Source: Clostridium sp. (GTDB lineage Bacteria; Bacillota; Clostridia; Lachnospirales; Lachnospiraceae). Taken from it: 37,999 nt of DNA. Below are positions 1 through 7,298 of the stretch, in pieces. Below the pieces are notes generated by a model that worked only from the letters and a program-made list of their open reading frames with translations, was not told the origin of the DNA and did not search any database. The DNA lies in the NCBI GenBank assembly GCA_023664385.1, contig JAMPFU010000030.1, positions 1 to 37,999 of the forward strand, in the 5' to 3' direction. Position 1 is the first letter of the stretch. The number at the start of each line of letters is the position of its first letter. Position numbers and translations under genes: made by a program.

Positions 1-54
1 AGCAAAGACCTTACTTATGATGTCTTTGTTTTGATATGCAATGTCTTTTCCCAA
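1..54 (-). CDS. Rpn-type PD-(D/E)XK nuclease/transposase, 5' end only
   Basis: Eighteen codons are visible before the window ends. They start at a TTG (52-54) and contain the stretch DIAYQNKDIISKVFA, which I recognise as the N-terminus of the Rpn-like (recombination-promoting nuclease/transposase_31) proteins common in Lachnospiraceae. A strong Shine-Dalgarno AAAGGAGG (62-69) sits 7 nt upstream of the TTG, which decides the start. The same peptide occurs in the damaged copy at 20311-20575. Whether the gene is intact beyond the edge is unknown. The family assignment rests on memory of the motif, not on a search. Confidence 0.6.
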   Translation of the reverse strand, partial: MGKDIAYQNKDIISKVFA

Positions 55-61
55 TAGGTTT

Positions 62-88
62 CCTCCTTTAACTAAGTGCCGCAGGAGG
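62..88 (-). promoter_or_regulatory. Hairpin masking the Shine-Dalgarno of the left-edge Rpn-type gene
   Basis: On the minus strand CCTCCT (83-88) is the exact complement of the AGGAGG core of the ribosome binding site (62-67), separated by 15 nt. A six-base-pair GC-rich stem would sequester the site. This is read directly from the sequence; its use as translational control is an inference. Confidence 0.45.
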
Positions 89-102
89 TTACCCAAATCT
101 GT

Positions 103-285
103 CTTTCTAAAATTATGCTTGTAACAAAATTCCGTTTATATTGGAATTTCATCCGTACTGTAATTTTGCTTGTATCGAAATTCCGTTCATACTAGAATTT
201 CACTTGCACCAAATTTCTGCCTGTACAACAAATTCATTCGCACTGAAATCCAACTCATACCGAAATTTGCTCGTACCACAATAAA
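103..285. repeat. Degenerate 17-bp tandem repeat array, about 10-11 units
   Basis: The pentamer AAATT or a one-base variant recurs at 110, 127, 144, 161, 178, 195, 211/212, 230, 246 and 263, a period of 17 bp with small slips after the sixth unit. The approximate plus-strand unit is a GTAC-like heptamer, AAATT, then a pyrimidine-rich tail such as CCGTT. Units have diverged, so the array is old or under selection only for spacing. It lies upstream of the left-edge Rpn-type gene. No spacers of constant length separate conserved repeats, so it is not CRISPR-like. A period of 17 cannot encode an in-frame peptide repeat. Confidence 0.65.
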
Positions 286-516
286 CTCCCCAGTAAAACA
301 TCTGCATACAGTATCCTTCTCAAATACGGACAGCCTCTCTGCTTAAATTGTAATGTAGTGAACTCAAAGCATCGAAGTTCCGAATTTTTCTGATTTTTTG
401 AATGGAATTTAAAACCCCAAAACAGAATAGAAAGATTTATGCTTTAAAGAGATGATAACACAAGACTGTATATAATGCAATATATTTTTGTAAATAAAAG
501 AAGAAATATCATTTAA
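286..516. other. Non-coding AT-rich stretch between repeat array and metA terminator
   Basis: About 230 bases with no credible open frame on either strand. I see no recognisable promoter pair, RNA gene or further repeat units here. It could hold the promoter of the left-edge Rpn-type gene, but no convincing -35/-10 pair was found. Confidence 0.4.
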
Positions 517-556
517 AAGGACTGTTCAGACAAAACAAACTGTCCGAATAGCCCTT
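517..556 (-). terminator. Rho-independent terminator downstream of metA
   Basis: A 16-bp stem (517-532 with 541-556) with an 8-nt loop. On the minus strand only one position (A opposite C) fails to pair and two are G-U. The stem is followed by TTTTAAA. It lies about 140 nt beyond the metA stop; the bases 557-698 between them contain no gene that I can support. It most likely ends the rluF-ligA-metA transcript. Confidence 0.7.
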
Positions 557-698
557 AAATCATATTTCTATATCCTTTGTTATTACATTTACCAATGGCT
601 TTTACATCTTCTATTACTACATCATTTTCAGCTCTATTTTTTCCAAAGGCAATTCTTTGTCTTTAAGCATACAAATTTTGGTAAATAAAGCAACAACC

Positions 699-1616
699 TT
701 AAGCCTTCTTCGTCCAATCATAAGGGGTCTGCTGATACACGTAATAATTCAACCAATTTGTATAAAGCGTATTTGCATGGCATCTCCATGATTTAATCGG
801 CTTATTTTCAGGGTTGTCGTCAGGGTAATAATTAACAGGAATGTCAGGGTTTATCCCCTTCGCCAAATCCCGTTTGTACTCCTGATCCAATGTCAGGGTA
901 TCATATTCAGGGTGTCCCGTCACAAATATGTTTTTTCCTTCCTCCGCTATGATAAGGTATGGTCCCGTTATTTTTGACTCCGCAACAATTTCAAGGAGTG
1001 GATTGTTTACAATGGCTTCCTTATCCACGCCTGTATACCTTGACTGGGGAACAAGAAATGAATCGTCAAAGCCACGCACCAGGGGCGTTCTCTTATGAAA
1101 TGTATAATGCTTGTATACGCCTGATAATTTCTTCTCAAGCCGTATTTTTGAAACACCGTATCTGTAGTAAAGACCTGCCTGCGCACCCCAGCATATGTGA
1201 AGCGTTGATGTGACATTGTCCTTTGACCAGTCCATGATCTGTGTCAGCTCGTCCCAGTATTCAACCTCCTCAAATTCCATAGTCTCAACAGGCGCTCCCG
1301 TAATAATCAGGCCGTCCCATTTTCTGTGTTTTATACTGTCAAAATCCGTGTAAAACCGTTCAAGATGTGATTGGGACGCATGCTTTGCCTCATGTGATAC
1401 CGTCCTGATAAATGAAATATTTACCTGTATGGGTGTGTTTGAGAGGCTTCTTAAAAGCTGAAGCTCCGCATCCTCCTTCAAGGGCATCAAATTTAAAATG
1501 AGAATGTCAAGCGGACGAATATCCTGACGCATGGCACGATTTTCGTCCATCACAAATATATTTTCCTGTTCAAGTATTTTCTTTACCGGCAAATCGTTGT
1601 CAATCCTTATAGGCAT
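699..1616 (-). CDS. metA: Homoserine O-acyltransferase, MetA family (predicted acetyl-CoA type)
   Basis: Activates the hydroxyl of L-homoserine in methionine biosynthesis. The 305-residue protein aligns along its length with E. coli MetA: catalytic Cys142 in HICWGAQA, and His235 and Glu237 in GHPEYD. Residue 111 is Glu (GAPVE) where E. coli has Gly. Glu111 is the reported determinant of acetyl-CoA rather than succinyl-CoA use, so I predict O-acetylhomoserine as product although the family name is succinyltransferase. I start at ATG 1616 rather than the upstream ATG at 1625: AGAGGAAAGG is well spaced only for 1616, and this start reproduces canonical residue numbers exactly. The gene follows ligA by 31 bp and is probably co-transcribed with it. 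No SAM riboswitch or T-box precedes it. Confidence 0.95.
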   Translation of the reverse strand: MPIRIDNDLPVKKILEQENIFVMDENRAMRQDIRPLDILILNLMPLKEDAELQLLRSLSNTPIQVNISFIRTVSHEAKHASQSHLERFYTDFDSIKHRKWDGLIITGAPVETMEFEEVEYWDELTQIMDWSKDNVTSTLHICWGAQAGLYYRYGVSKIRLEKKLSGVYKHYTFHKRTPLVRGFDDSFLVPQSRYTGVDKEAIVNNPLLEIVAESKITGPYLIIAEEGKNIFVTGHPEYDTLTLDQEYKRDLAKGINPDIPVNYYPDDNPENKPIKSWRCHANTLYTNWLNYYVYQQTPYDWTKKA

Positions 1617-1647
1617 ATTTATCATCCTTTCCTCTGTGTATTAAGTC

Positions 1648-3594
1648 CTAGTTCATATTAAGAAAATCCTCCTCGGATATAATCGGCACTCCTAAAGACT
1701 TTGCCTTCTTGTTCTTAGAAGAACCAGATGTGACATCATTATTGATAAGATATGACGTCTTGGCAGAGACGCTTCCAGCAACCTTTCCGCCTCTGTCCTC
1801 AATCAGCTTCTTTAATTCATCCCTGTTGGCAAATGTATTCAGGGAACCGGTTATAACGAAGGTTTTGCCCTCCAAATCCTGCGGGGTATTATTTTCCTCC
1901 TCAACAATGGTAAGCTCTCCCAAAAGCTCCCTGAGGCTTTTTACGTTGGCTTCATCTGCAAAATATGCAACGATTCCATCGGCAATCACGCCGCCGATGT
2001 CTTTTATCTCCGTAAGCTCCTCTGCATCTGCATTTATGATATCCTCTATATTATTTTTGAAATGCCTGCATATAAGCTTTGCTGTTGCATTGCCGACATT
2101 TATGATGCCAATTCCGTAAAGGACACGGTGAAAGGCTGTATTTCTCGATGCGTCAATGGAGCTTATCATGTTTTCATAGGATTTTTCACCAAAGCCCTCC
2201 ATAGTAACTATATCGTCACGAAAACGCTCCAGTTTATATATGTCGCTAAAGTCCGTGATAAAGCCCTTTTCAATAAATTTCTCAAGGGTCTGCTCGGAAA
2301 GCCCTTCAATATTCATTGCATTTCTTGATACAAAATGCGTAAACAGCTTTATCTGCTTTGCAGGGCAGGAAGCATTTGGACAGTAAAGCGTTTCCACCTG
2401 ATTTTCATTTTTTATCACTGCCTCTTTTCCACAGGCAGGACAAATGTCCGGTATTACAAGCTTCCCGCTTCTCGTAAGATTTTCGCTTATCTGCGGAATA
2501 ATCATATTTGCCTTATATACTTTTATTGTATCGCCTATCCCAAGTGCAAGCTGCTTCACAATGCTTACGTTGTGTATGCTTGCACGGCTGACTGAGGTTC
2601 CCTCAAGAAATACTGGCTTAAATATGGCTACGGGATTAATCAGCCCTGTTCTCGACGGGCTCCATTCAATCTCAAGAAGCTCTGTCTCTGCCTCCTCGTC
2701 TGCCCACTTAAAAGCGATAGAGTCTCTTGGAAATTTTGAGGTTACGCCAAGGCTTCTTCCGTACATAACATCATCATAGGAAAGCACAAGTCCGTCTGAT
2801 GGCACGTCATTTTCCGTAATCTTATCTGCAAAAAGCTTTACGGCATCCCCGATGCTATCCCTTGTGACCGTCATATGCCACACCACATCAAAGCCAAGTC
2901 CCGCAAGGAAATCAAACCTGCCCGTCATTGAGGCGTTAATCGTTTCATCCGATATATCCAGCATGTTAAATGCATAAAATCTTACATTACGGTTTGCAGT
3001 TACCTCATTATTAAGCTGCCTTACGCTTCCGCTGCATAAATTTCTCGGATTTTTGTATTTTGCATCCGCATCCTCTATTGCAGCATTTATTTTATTAAAT
3101 TCCGAATAGGTTATGACAGCCTCGCCCCTGATAATAAGCGTTTCCGTATATGGAATTTGGGCGGGAATATTAACAAACACCCTTGCGTTATTTGTTATGA
3201 CCTCTCCTACCTCTCCGTTTCCTCTTGTAACTGCTTTTACAAGCACTCCGTTTTCATAGGTAAGCACAACCGTAAGCCCGTCCAGCTTCCACGATAATAC
3301 GCCCTTTTTATCGCCAAGCCATTCTCCCAAATCCTCCACGCTCTTTGTCTTGTCAAGGGAAAGCATCGGAGCCGCATGTGCCTCCTTTGGAAGCTCACTC
3401 AGTATCTCATAGCCTACCTTTGCAGTGGGGCTTCCCGAAAGCCTTATGCCCGTCTCGTTTTCAAGCGCCACAAGCTCGTCATAAAGCCTGTCATACTCCA
3501 AATTGCTCATAATCTCCCTGTCCTGCTGGTAGTATGCCTTTGACGCCTCATTTAAACTATGCACAAGCTCTTTTATTCTATCTGTTTTATTCAT
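1648..3594 (-). CDS. ligA: NAD-dependent DNA ligase LigA
   Basis: Seals nicks during replication and repair using NAD+. The 648-residue protein shows the Ia domain with its YY...EYDRLYDEL pattern (about 21-41), the adenylation motif KLDG with Lys103 as the likely AMP acceptor, the OB region, a four-cysteine zinc finger (CPAC, then YCPNASC), helix-hairpin-helix repeats and a C-terminal BRCT domain (from about residue 570). Length is slightly below the usual 660-670. The frame is open for 26 more codons upstream, overlapping rluF, but ATG 3594 has AGGGGG seven bases before it and starts the conserved protein. It follows rluF by 13 bp, suggesting one transcript rluF-ligA-metA. Confidence 0.97.
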   Translation of the reverse strand: MNKTDRIKELVHSLNEASKAYYQQDREIMSNLEYDRLYDELVALENETGIRLSGSPTAKVGYEILSELPKEAHAAPMLSLDKTKSVEDLGEWLGDKKGVLSWKLDGLTVVLTYENGVLVKAVTRGNGEVGEVITNNARVFVNIPAQIPYTETLIIRGEAVITYSEFNKINAAIEDADAKYKNPRNLCSGSVRQLNNEVTANRNVRFYAFNMLDISDETINASMTGRFDFLAGLGFDVVWHMTVTRDSIGDAVKLFADKITENDVPSDGLVLSYDDVMYGRSLGVTSKFPRDSIAFKWADEEAETELLEIEWSPSRTGLINPVAIFKPVFLEGTSVSRASIHNVSIVKQLALGIGDTIKVYKANMIIPQISENLTRSGKLVIPDICPACGKEAVIKNENQVETLYCPNASCPAKQIKLFTHFVSRNAMNIEGLSEQTLEKFIEKGFITDFSDIYKLERFRDDIVTMEGFGEKSYENMISSIDASRNTAFHRVLYGIGIINVGNATAKLICRHFKNNIEDIINADAEELTEIKDIGGVIADGIVAYFADEANVKSLRELLGELTIVEEENNTPQDLEGKTFVITGSLNTFANRDELKKLIEDRGGKVAGSVSAKTSYLINNDVTSGSSKNKKAKSLGVPIISEEDFLNMN

Positions 3595-3607
3595 AACCTG
3601 CCCCCTA

Positions 3608-4321
3608 TCAATCCTTTTCCAATGCCTTACGCAGCCTAAGTTCCTCCTCGCCCGTGACCCTTCTATACTCACCGGGCTTCAGATTGCCTAGCACCACATT
3701 CATTACCCTGACACGTTTCAGATGGACAACCCTGTATTCAAGTGCCTCGCACATTCGTCTTATCTGTCTGTTTAATCCTTGGGTCAGTACAATTTTAAAT
3801 GTCCTGCTGCCCGTTTTTATAACACGGCACTTTTTTGTAACAGTGTCAAGAATCGGCACTCCGCCTGCCATTTTTTCCAGAAATTCCTCCGTCAAATCCT
3901 TATTTACACGGACCAAATATTCCTTTTCGTGATTGTTTATCGACTTTTGTATTTTATTTGCAAGCTCCCCGTCATTTGTAAGAAGCAAAAGGCCGCTGGA
4001 ATCCTTGTCAAGCCTTCCCACATAATTTACCCTTTCAGGAAAATCAATGTGGTGGAATATACTGTCCTTATCCGCCTCCTTTGAGGTACACACAAGTCCA
4101 AGCGGCTTGTTGTATGCATATATAACCTTTTTCTTAACCGGTCTTACAGGCTTTCCCCTGTAGCATACCCTGCTGTCAGGAAATACCCTGCTTCCCAAGG
4201 TGGCAGCTTCTCCGTCAATTGTAACCTCGCCGCGCTCTATGATAGTATCTGCCTGTCTCCTGGAACAGATACCTGCCTCGCTTAAATATTTATTTAATCT
4301 GATACCCTGTTCATCACTCAT
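3608..4321 (-). CDS. rluF: 23S rRNA pseudouridine synthase, RluF-like
   Basis: Converts a uridine in 23S rRNA to pseudouridine. An N-terminal S4 RNA-binding domain (RLNKYLSEAGICSRRQAD, residues 8-25) precedes the RsuA/RluB/E/F-type catalytic domain with VGRLDKDSSGLLLL (catalytic Asp105) and QGLNRQIRRMCE near the C-terminus. Segments such as NHEKEYLV and GVPILDTVTKKC match E. coli RluF better than RluB or RsuA, so U2604 is the likely target. It is 237 residues, normal for the group. The ATG is preceded by AGAGGA. It appears to be the first gene of the rluF-ligA-metA unit, because a terminator lies about 94 bp upstream, but I could not fix its promoter. Confidence 0.88.
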   Translation of the reverse strand: MSDEQGIRLNKYLSEAGICSRRQADTIIERGEVTIDGEAATLGSRVFPDSRVCYRGKPVRPVKKKVIYAYNKPLGLVCTSKEADKDSIFHHIDFPERVNYVGRLDKDSSGLLLLTNDGELANKIQKSINNHEKEYLVRVNKDLTEEFLEKMAGGVPILDTVTKKCRVIKTGSRTFKIVLTQGLNRQIRRMCEALEYRVVHLKRVRVMNVVLGNLKPGEYRRVTGEEELRLRKALEKD

Positions 4322-4414
4322 GCTTTATGTTCCTCTTATTTGTCATTTATACTTAAAAAATTGCGAAACTCCTTATTTTGAACACTTGACTGTTTTATAT
4401 GCTGTCACTATGTA

Positions 4415-4441
4415 AAAGGGACTGTCCTTAACAATCCCTTT
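4415..4441 (-). terminator. Rho-independent terminator overlapping the stop of the 4440-5111 gene
   Basis: An 11-bp stem (4415-4425 with 4431-4441; one G-U pair) with a 5-nt loop, followed on the minus strand by TTTTA. Its first bases overlap the stop codon of the membrane-protein gene, so it ends that transcript and isolates it from rluF. Confidence 0.85.
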
Positions 4442-5111
4442 ACTGTCCGTTTTCCTGTATTTTGTTGTAAAGCCTTGCAAATTCCGCATCATTTTGCACA
4501 CAAGCCTTTATGTCGTCATTGACGCTTTTATATAATTCCTGTATGTATGAATTTTTATATGCCGCATCAATACATGCCTGAATGTCAGCGTCATCCCCGC
4601 TATTATCAATCAGATAACCGTCGTCCGTCTTTTTTACATAATAACAATTTATATTCAAAGGTCTGCATTTTATTTTGCTTTCCTCAGACAGCTTCATGTT
4701 GGCAACGGCATATACAATTTTATCCTCACTGCCCTGTATCTGAAGGGAGTAGCAGATTATATTTTCATATCCAGCAATCAGCTTCGCCTTCTCAGTATAA
4801 TTTGCCATATCGGCAAATTCGTCTGACCTTGTGACAAGCATAACAAGCACCTCCCTGTCACATGCCGCCTCAGCCTCAAGATATGCCGCAATCAGTGCAT
4901 TGATTTCAGGGTAGGCATTTACCTCATACATACCCTCCGAAACCTTTAATGTGCCTGCCGCCGTCTTATCATTTTTCCATTTTTTTACAAAGGAGGCAAA
5001 CCCATCGCTGAAATAAAAATAAAAAATAAGTGCAAGCAGTATAAAAATAAGCCACCCAAGAAATAATGCCATGCCGGCAATTCCCTTATTTTTTTTCTTT
5101 TGTCTGCTCAC
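4440..5111 (-). CDS. Single-pass membrane protein with extracytoplasmic domain, function unknown
   Basis: I do not recognise this 223-residue protein. A short lysine/arginine-rich N-terminus (SRQKKKNKG) is followed by one hydrophobic helix (about residues 12-34), so the remaining 190 residues should face outside. That part alternates helices and strands, and its layout (a helix pair, then several strands) could be an NTF2-like fold; this is only an impression. The start is GTG 5111, seven bases after AGGGGGA; the TTG at 5114 is less well placed. It has its own terminator at 4415 and lies downstream of a palindromic repeat and the tRNA-Arg gene, so it is probably a single-gene transcript. Confidence 0.7.
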   Translation of the reverse strand: MSRQKKKNKGIAGMALFLGWLIFILLALIFYFYFSDGFASFVKKWKNDKTAAGTLKVSEGMYEVNAYPEINALIAAYLEAEAACDREVLVMLVTRSDEFADMANYTEKAKLIAGYENIICYSLQIQGSEDKIVYAVANMKLSEESKIKCRPLNINCYYVKKTDDGYLIDNSGDDADIQACIDAAYKNSYIQELYKSVNDDIKACVQNDAEFARLYNKIQENGQ

Positions 5112-5150
5112 CAATGGTCCCCCTTTATAAACTGGTTATGATTGGGCTGT

Positions 5151-5297
5151 TGCACTATAGATATTTATGCCATAATATGAGAAAACCATTTAAAGACGTC
5201 GATACTTAGGTGATATATTGCAGCTCCTTAGTACCGTTACATTTTTAACTGAGCGAAAGCGTGTTTTCGTTATTATGGTATACATATCTTCAGTGTG
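5151..5297. repeat. 147-bp imperfect palindromic element (MITE-like, family 2)
   Basis: The outer 36 bases on each side (5151-5186 and 5263-5297) are inverted copies with a few mismatches. Both carry an AGATAT-TAT-CCATAATA-GAAAAC pattern. Inside lies a second pair, ACTTAGG and CCTTAGT, with about 15 nt between them. The element sits between tRNA-Arg and the membrane-protein gene, in what must also be that gene's promoter region. I see no clear target-site duplication and no coding capacity. It differs in sequence from the element at 16991. Confidence 0.6.
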
Positions 5298-5318
5298 GAA
5301 TTTTTGCTTCGCGGGTCG

Positions 5319-5361
5319 GTCATAAGGCATCCACCATGCTTCGCATGGTCCCCCTTATGAC
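5319..5361 (-). other. Two-tier hairpin immediately downstream of tRNA-Arg
   Basis: A 9-bp perfect stem (5319-5327 with 5353-5361) encloses a 6-bp stem (5334-5339 with 5343-5348, loop TTC). It begins four bases past the tRNA 3' end. There is no U-tract after it on the minus strand, so it is not a standard intrinsic terminator. It may guide tRNA 3' processing or stabilise the operon's end, or belong to the neighbouring repeat. Confidence 0.5.
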
Positions 5362-5365
5362 ATAC

Positions 5366-5437
5366 TGCACCAGAGAGGAATCGAACCTCCGCACATGGCT
5401 CCGGAGGCCATTGCTCTATCCACTGAGCTACTGATGC
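5366..5437 (-). tRNA. tRNA-Arg (anticodon CCG)
   Basis: A full 72-nt cloverleaf can be drawn: acceptor GCATCAG/CTGGTGC (one G-U), D-stem GCTC/GAGC, anticodon stem ATGGC/GCCAT with loop CTCCGGA (anticodon CCG, reading CGG), a 4-nt variable loop, and a T-arm with loop TTCGATT, then discriminator A. CCA is not encoded. The gene is on the same strand as ribF and begins inside it: the last ten bases of ribF, including its TAG stop, are the first ten of the tRNA. It is probably transcribed as the tail of the rimP-ribF operon; only a poor internal promoter candidate is visible within ribF. Confidence 0.97.
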
Positions 5438-6312
5438 ATAGCTTTTTGTTTGTCTTTTTCAAGCTGGTTTTTTAGCTCATTTATGCTGTTGAATTTTATT
5501 TCGCCGCGCAGAAAGCTTTTTATGCTTACTGTTAAATCCCGCCCATATAAATCTCCGGAATAATTTATGATATGGGTTTCGACACGTGTAACCTTGTCTG
5601 TGTCTGTCGTAGGATTTTGACCTATATTTGTTATGGCTTTGTATATCACATTGTCAATGCATACAGAGGAACAATATACTCCGTCAGCAGGAAGCAGCTT
5701 GTCCTTTGCAGGTATGATATTAGCCGTGGGAAACCCAAGCTCCCTGCCCAGCATTTTACCGCGGGTTACCGTTCCCGATATGGAATACTCCCTTCCCATA
5801 TACAGCGATACCCGTTCCATATCTCCCTGCTCAATTAATGTTCTGATAAGGGAGGAGCTTACGGTAATATTATCTATCATAAGCTTTTCAAATGCAATGA
5901 CAGAAAAGCCAAGCTTTTCTCCAAGCCTTCTTAACGTATTTACGTCGCCGCTTCTCTTACAGCCAAACCTGAAATCCTCACCGACAACTACATACTTTGC
6001 GCCAAGCCTGTCCACAAGAATTTTTTTTACAAAATCCTCCGGGCTCATTTTTGCAAACTCCGAGGAAAACTCACACTCAGCAGCTATCTGTATGCCTGCA
6101 TGTTCCAATATGGAAAATCGCTCCCTCGGTATATGAATAACTTTATCAGAAGGAACATTTACAGTCAATACCACACTTGCAAATTTATTTTCATTTGAAA
6201 GCGCTGCAATTTTATCAAGCAAAAGCATATGTCCCTTATGCAGCCCCTCAAATTTGCCAAGGGCAACTGCCGAATGTTCCAATTTTAATTTATCGTAAGC
6301 TGTTATCTTCAA
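5428..6312 (-). CDS. ribF: Bifunctional riboflavin kinase/FAD synthetase
   Basis: Makes FMN and then FAD from riboflavin. The 294-residue protein has the N-terminal FAD synthetase (nucleotidyltransferase) domain with GKFEGLHKGH (residues 18-27) and the C-terminal flavokinase domain with GTVTRGKMLGRELGFPTANI. The start is TTG 6312, eight bases after AGAGGT; no better start exists upstream. Its stop codon (5428-5430) lies inside the tRNA-Arg gene. It follows truB by 35 bp and is the last protein gene of the rimP-nusA-infB operon, where ribF usually sits beside truB in Firmicutes. Confidence 0.96.
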   Translation of the reverse strand: MKITAYDKLKLEHSAVALGKFEGLHKGHMLLLDKIAALSNENKFASVVLTVNVPSDKVIHIPRERFSILEHAGIQIAAECEFSSEFAKMSPEDFVKKILVDRLGAKYVVVGEDFRFGCKRSGDVNTLRRLGEKLGFSVIAFEKLMIDNITVSSSLIRTLIEQGDMERVSLYMGREYSISGTVTRGKMLGRELGFPTANIIPAKDKLLPADGVYCSSVCIDNVIYKAITNIGQNPTTDTDKVTRVETHIINYSGDLYGRDLTVSIKSFLRGEIKFNSINELKNQLEKDKQKAMHQ

Positions 6313-6347
6313 GCGTGTTTACCTCTTGTTACCATGCATTTCGCACA

Positions 6348-7298
6348 TTACAAAAACATTTTTACAGGCTTAAACATACCTGTTCCTTTTTCATATTGAT
6401 ATAAACCATACAGCGTGCCGTCATAATATACCCTGACGGCATGTTTCCTGTCCGTATCAGACTTTTCAAAAAAAGTACCTGAAAGCTTATTGCCATTGAA
6501 AAGACTGTTTTTAAATTCTTCCCTTATATCAGCCCTCTCATAATCCAAAAGCAGCGAGTCCATCGGCAGAATATACTGCTCCAAATCGCCCTTATCATAC
6601 AAGGCTTTTATCGTATCAAGGGTAATCGCATCCTCTATTTTATTCCCGTGTGCCTCTTTTCTTTTCAGAGCCATAAGCGTGCCAAAGCTTCCAAGCCTGT
6701 TTCCGATATCCCTGCACAGGCTTCTTATGTATGTGCCCTTTGAGCAGTGTACCATCATGGAAATACATTTATAGCTTCCATTATTTGGGATAACAAACTC
6801 ACTGTTAAGACCTGCTGCAGAGGCGTCAAGCTCATATATGCTTATATCATCTATGGAATATAGTTCCACATGCCTTGGCGTCCGCTCCACGCTTTCGCCT
6901 GCCCTTGCATATTCGTACAGCTTTTTGCCGCCAATTTTTATGGCTGAATACATAGGCGGAAGCTGCTCATATTCTCCCACAAAGCTTTCTATGACGCCTT
7001 TTATCTCCTCGTCCGGGTAATCAGAAGCGCCAACAGATAAAACCCTGCCCGTCACATCCTCCGTATCTGTATCATAGCCGAGAAGCATAACAGCCTCGTA
7101 CTGCTTATCGCTCTCCATAAGCATACCCGAAAGCTTTGTCGCTTTTCCGAGACATACAGGCAAAACGCCCTCTGCCATAGGGTCAAGGGTTCCCGTATGC
7201 CCTATTTTTTTCTGCTTCAATATGCCTCTTAATTTTGCTACAACATCAAAGGAGGTATACCCCTTCTCCTTATATACATTTAAAATTCCATCAATCAT
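6348..7298 (-). CDS. truB: tRNA pseudouridine(55) synthase TruB
   Basis: Isomerises U55 in the T-loop of all elongator tRNAs. It carries the family signature GHTGTLDPMAEGVLP, with catalytic Asp39, the KxYxA-type segment DKQYEAVMLLG and the CSKGTYIRSL motif. At 316 residues it is of normal length with a C-terminal PUA-like extension. It overlaps nrnA by four bases (ATGA type), indicating translational coupling in the operon. Confidence 0.97.
   Translation of the reverse strand: MIDGILNVYKEKGYTSFDVVAKLRGILKQKKIGHTGTLDPMAEGVLPVCLGKATKLSGMLMESDKQYEAVMLLGYDTDTEDVTGRVLSVGASDYPDEEIKGVIESFVGEYEQLPPMYSAIKIGGKKLYEYARAGESVERTPRHVELYSIDDISIYELDASAAGLNSEFVIPNNGSYKCISMMVHCSKGTYIRSLCRDIGNRLGSFGTLMALKRKEAHGNKIEDAITLDTIKALYDKGDLEQYILPMDSLLLDYERADIREEFKNSLFNGNKLSGTFFEKSDTDRKHAVRVYYDGTLYGLYQYEKGTGMFKPVKMFL

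Noticed and set aside
103-285. Tandem repeats considered as a CRISPR array
   Set aside because: Units are 17 bp, directly adjacent and poorly conserved, with no unique spacers and no cas genes nearby.
1617-1647. SAM riboswitch or T-box before metA
   Set aside because: Only 31 bp separate ligA from metA, too short for either, and no such motif is seen upstream of rluF.
3595-3672. 26-codon N-terminal extension of ligA
   Set aside because: Would overlap rluF; ATG 3594 has a good ribosome site and begins the conserved protein.
5319-5361. Hairpin after tRNA-Arg as an intrinsic terminator
   Set aside because: No U-tract follows on the minus strand; listed only as a structured site.
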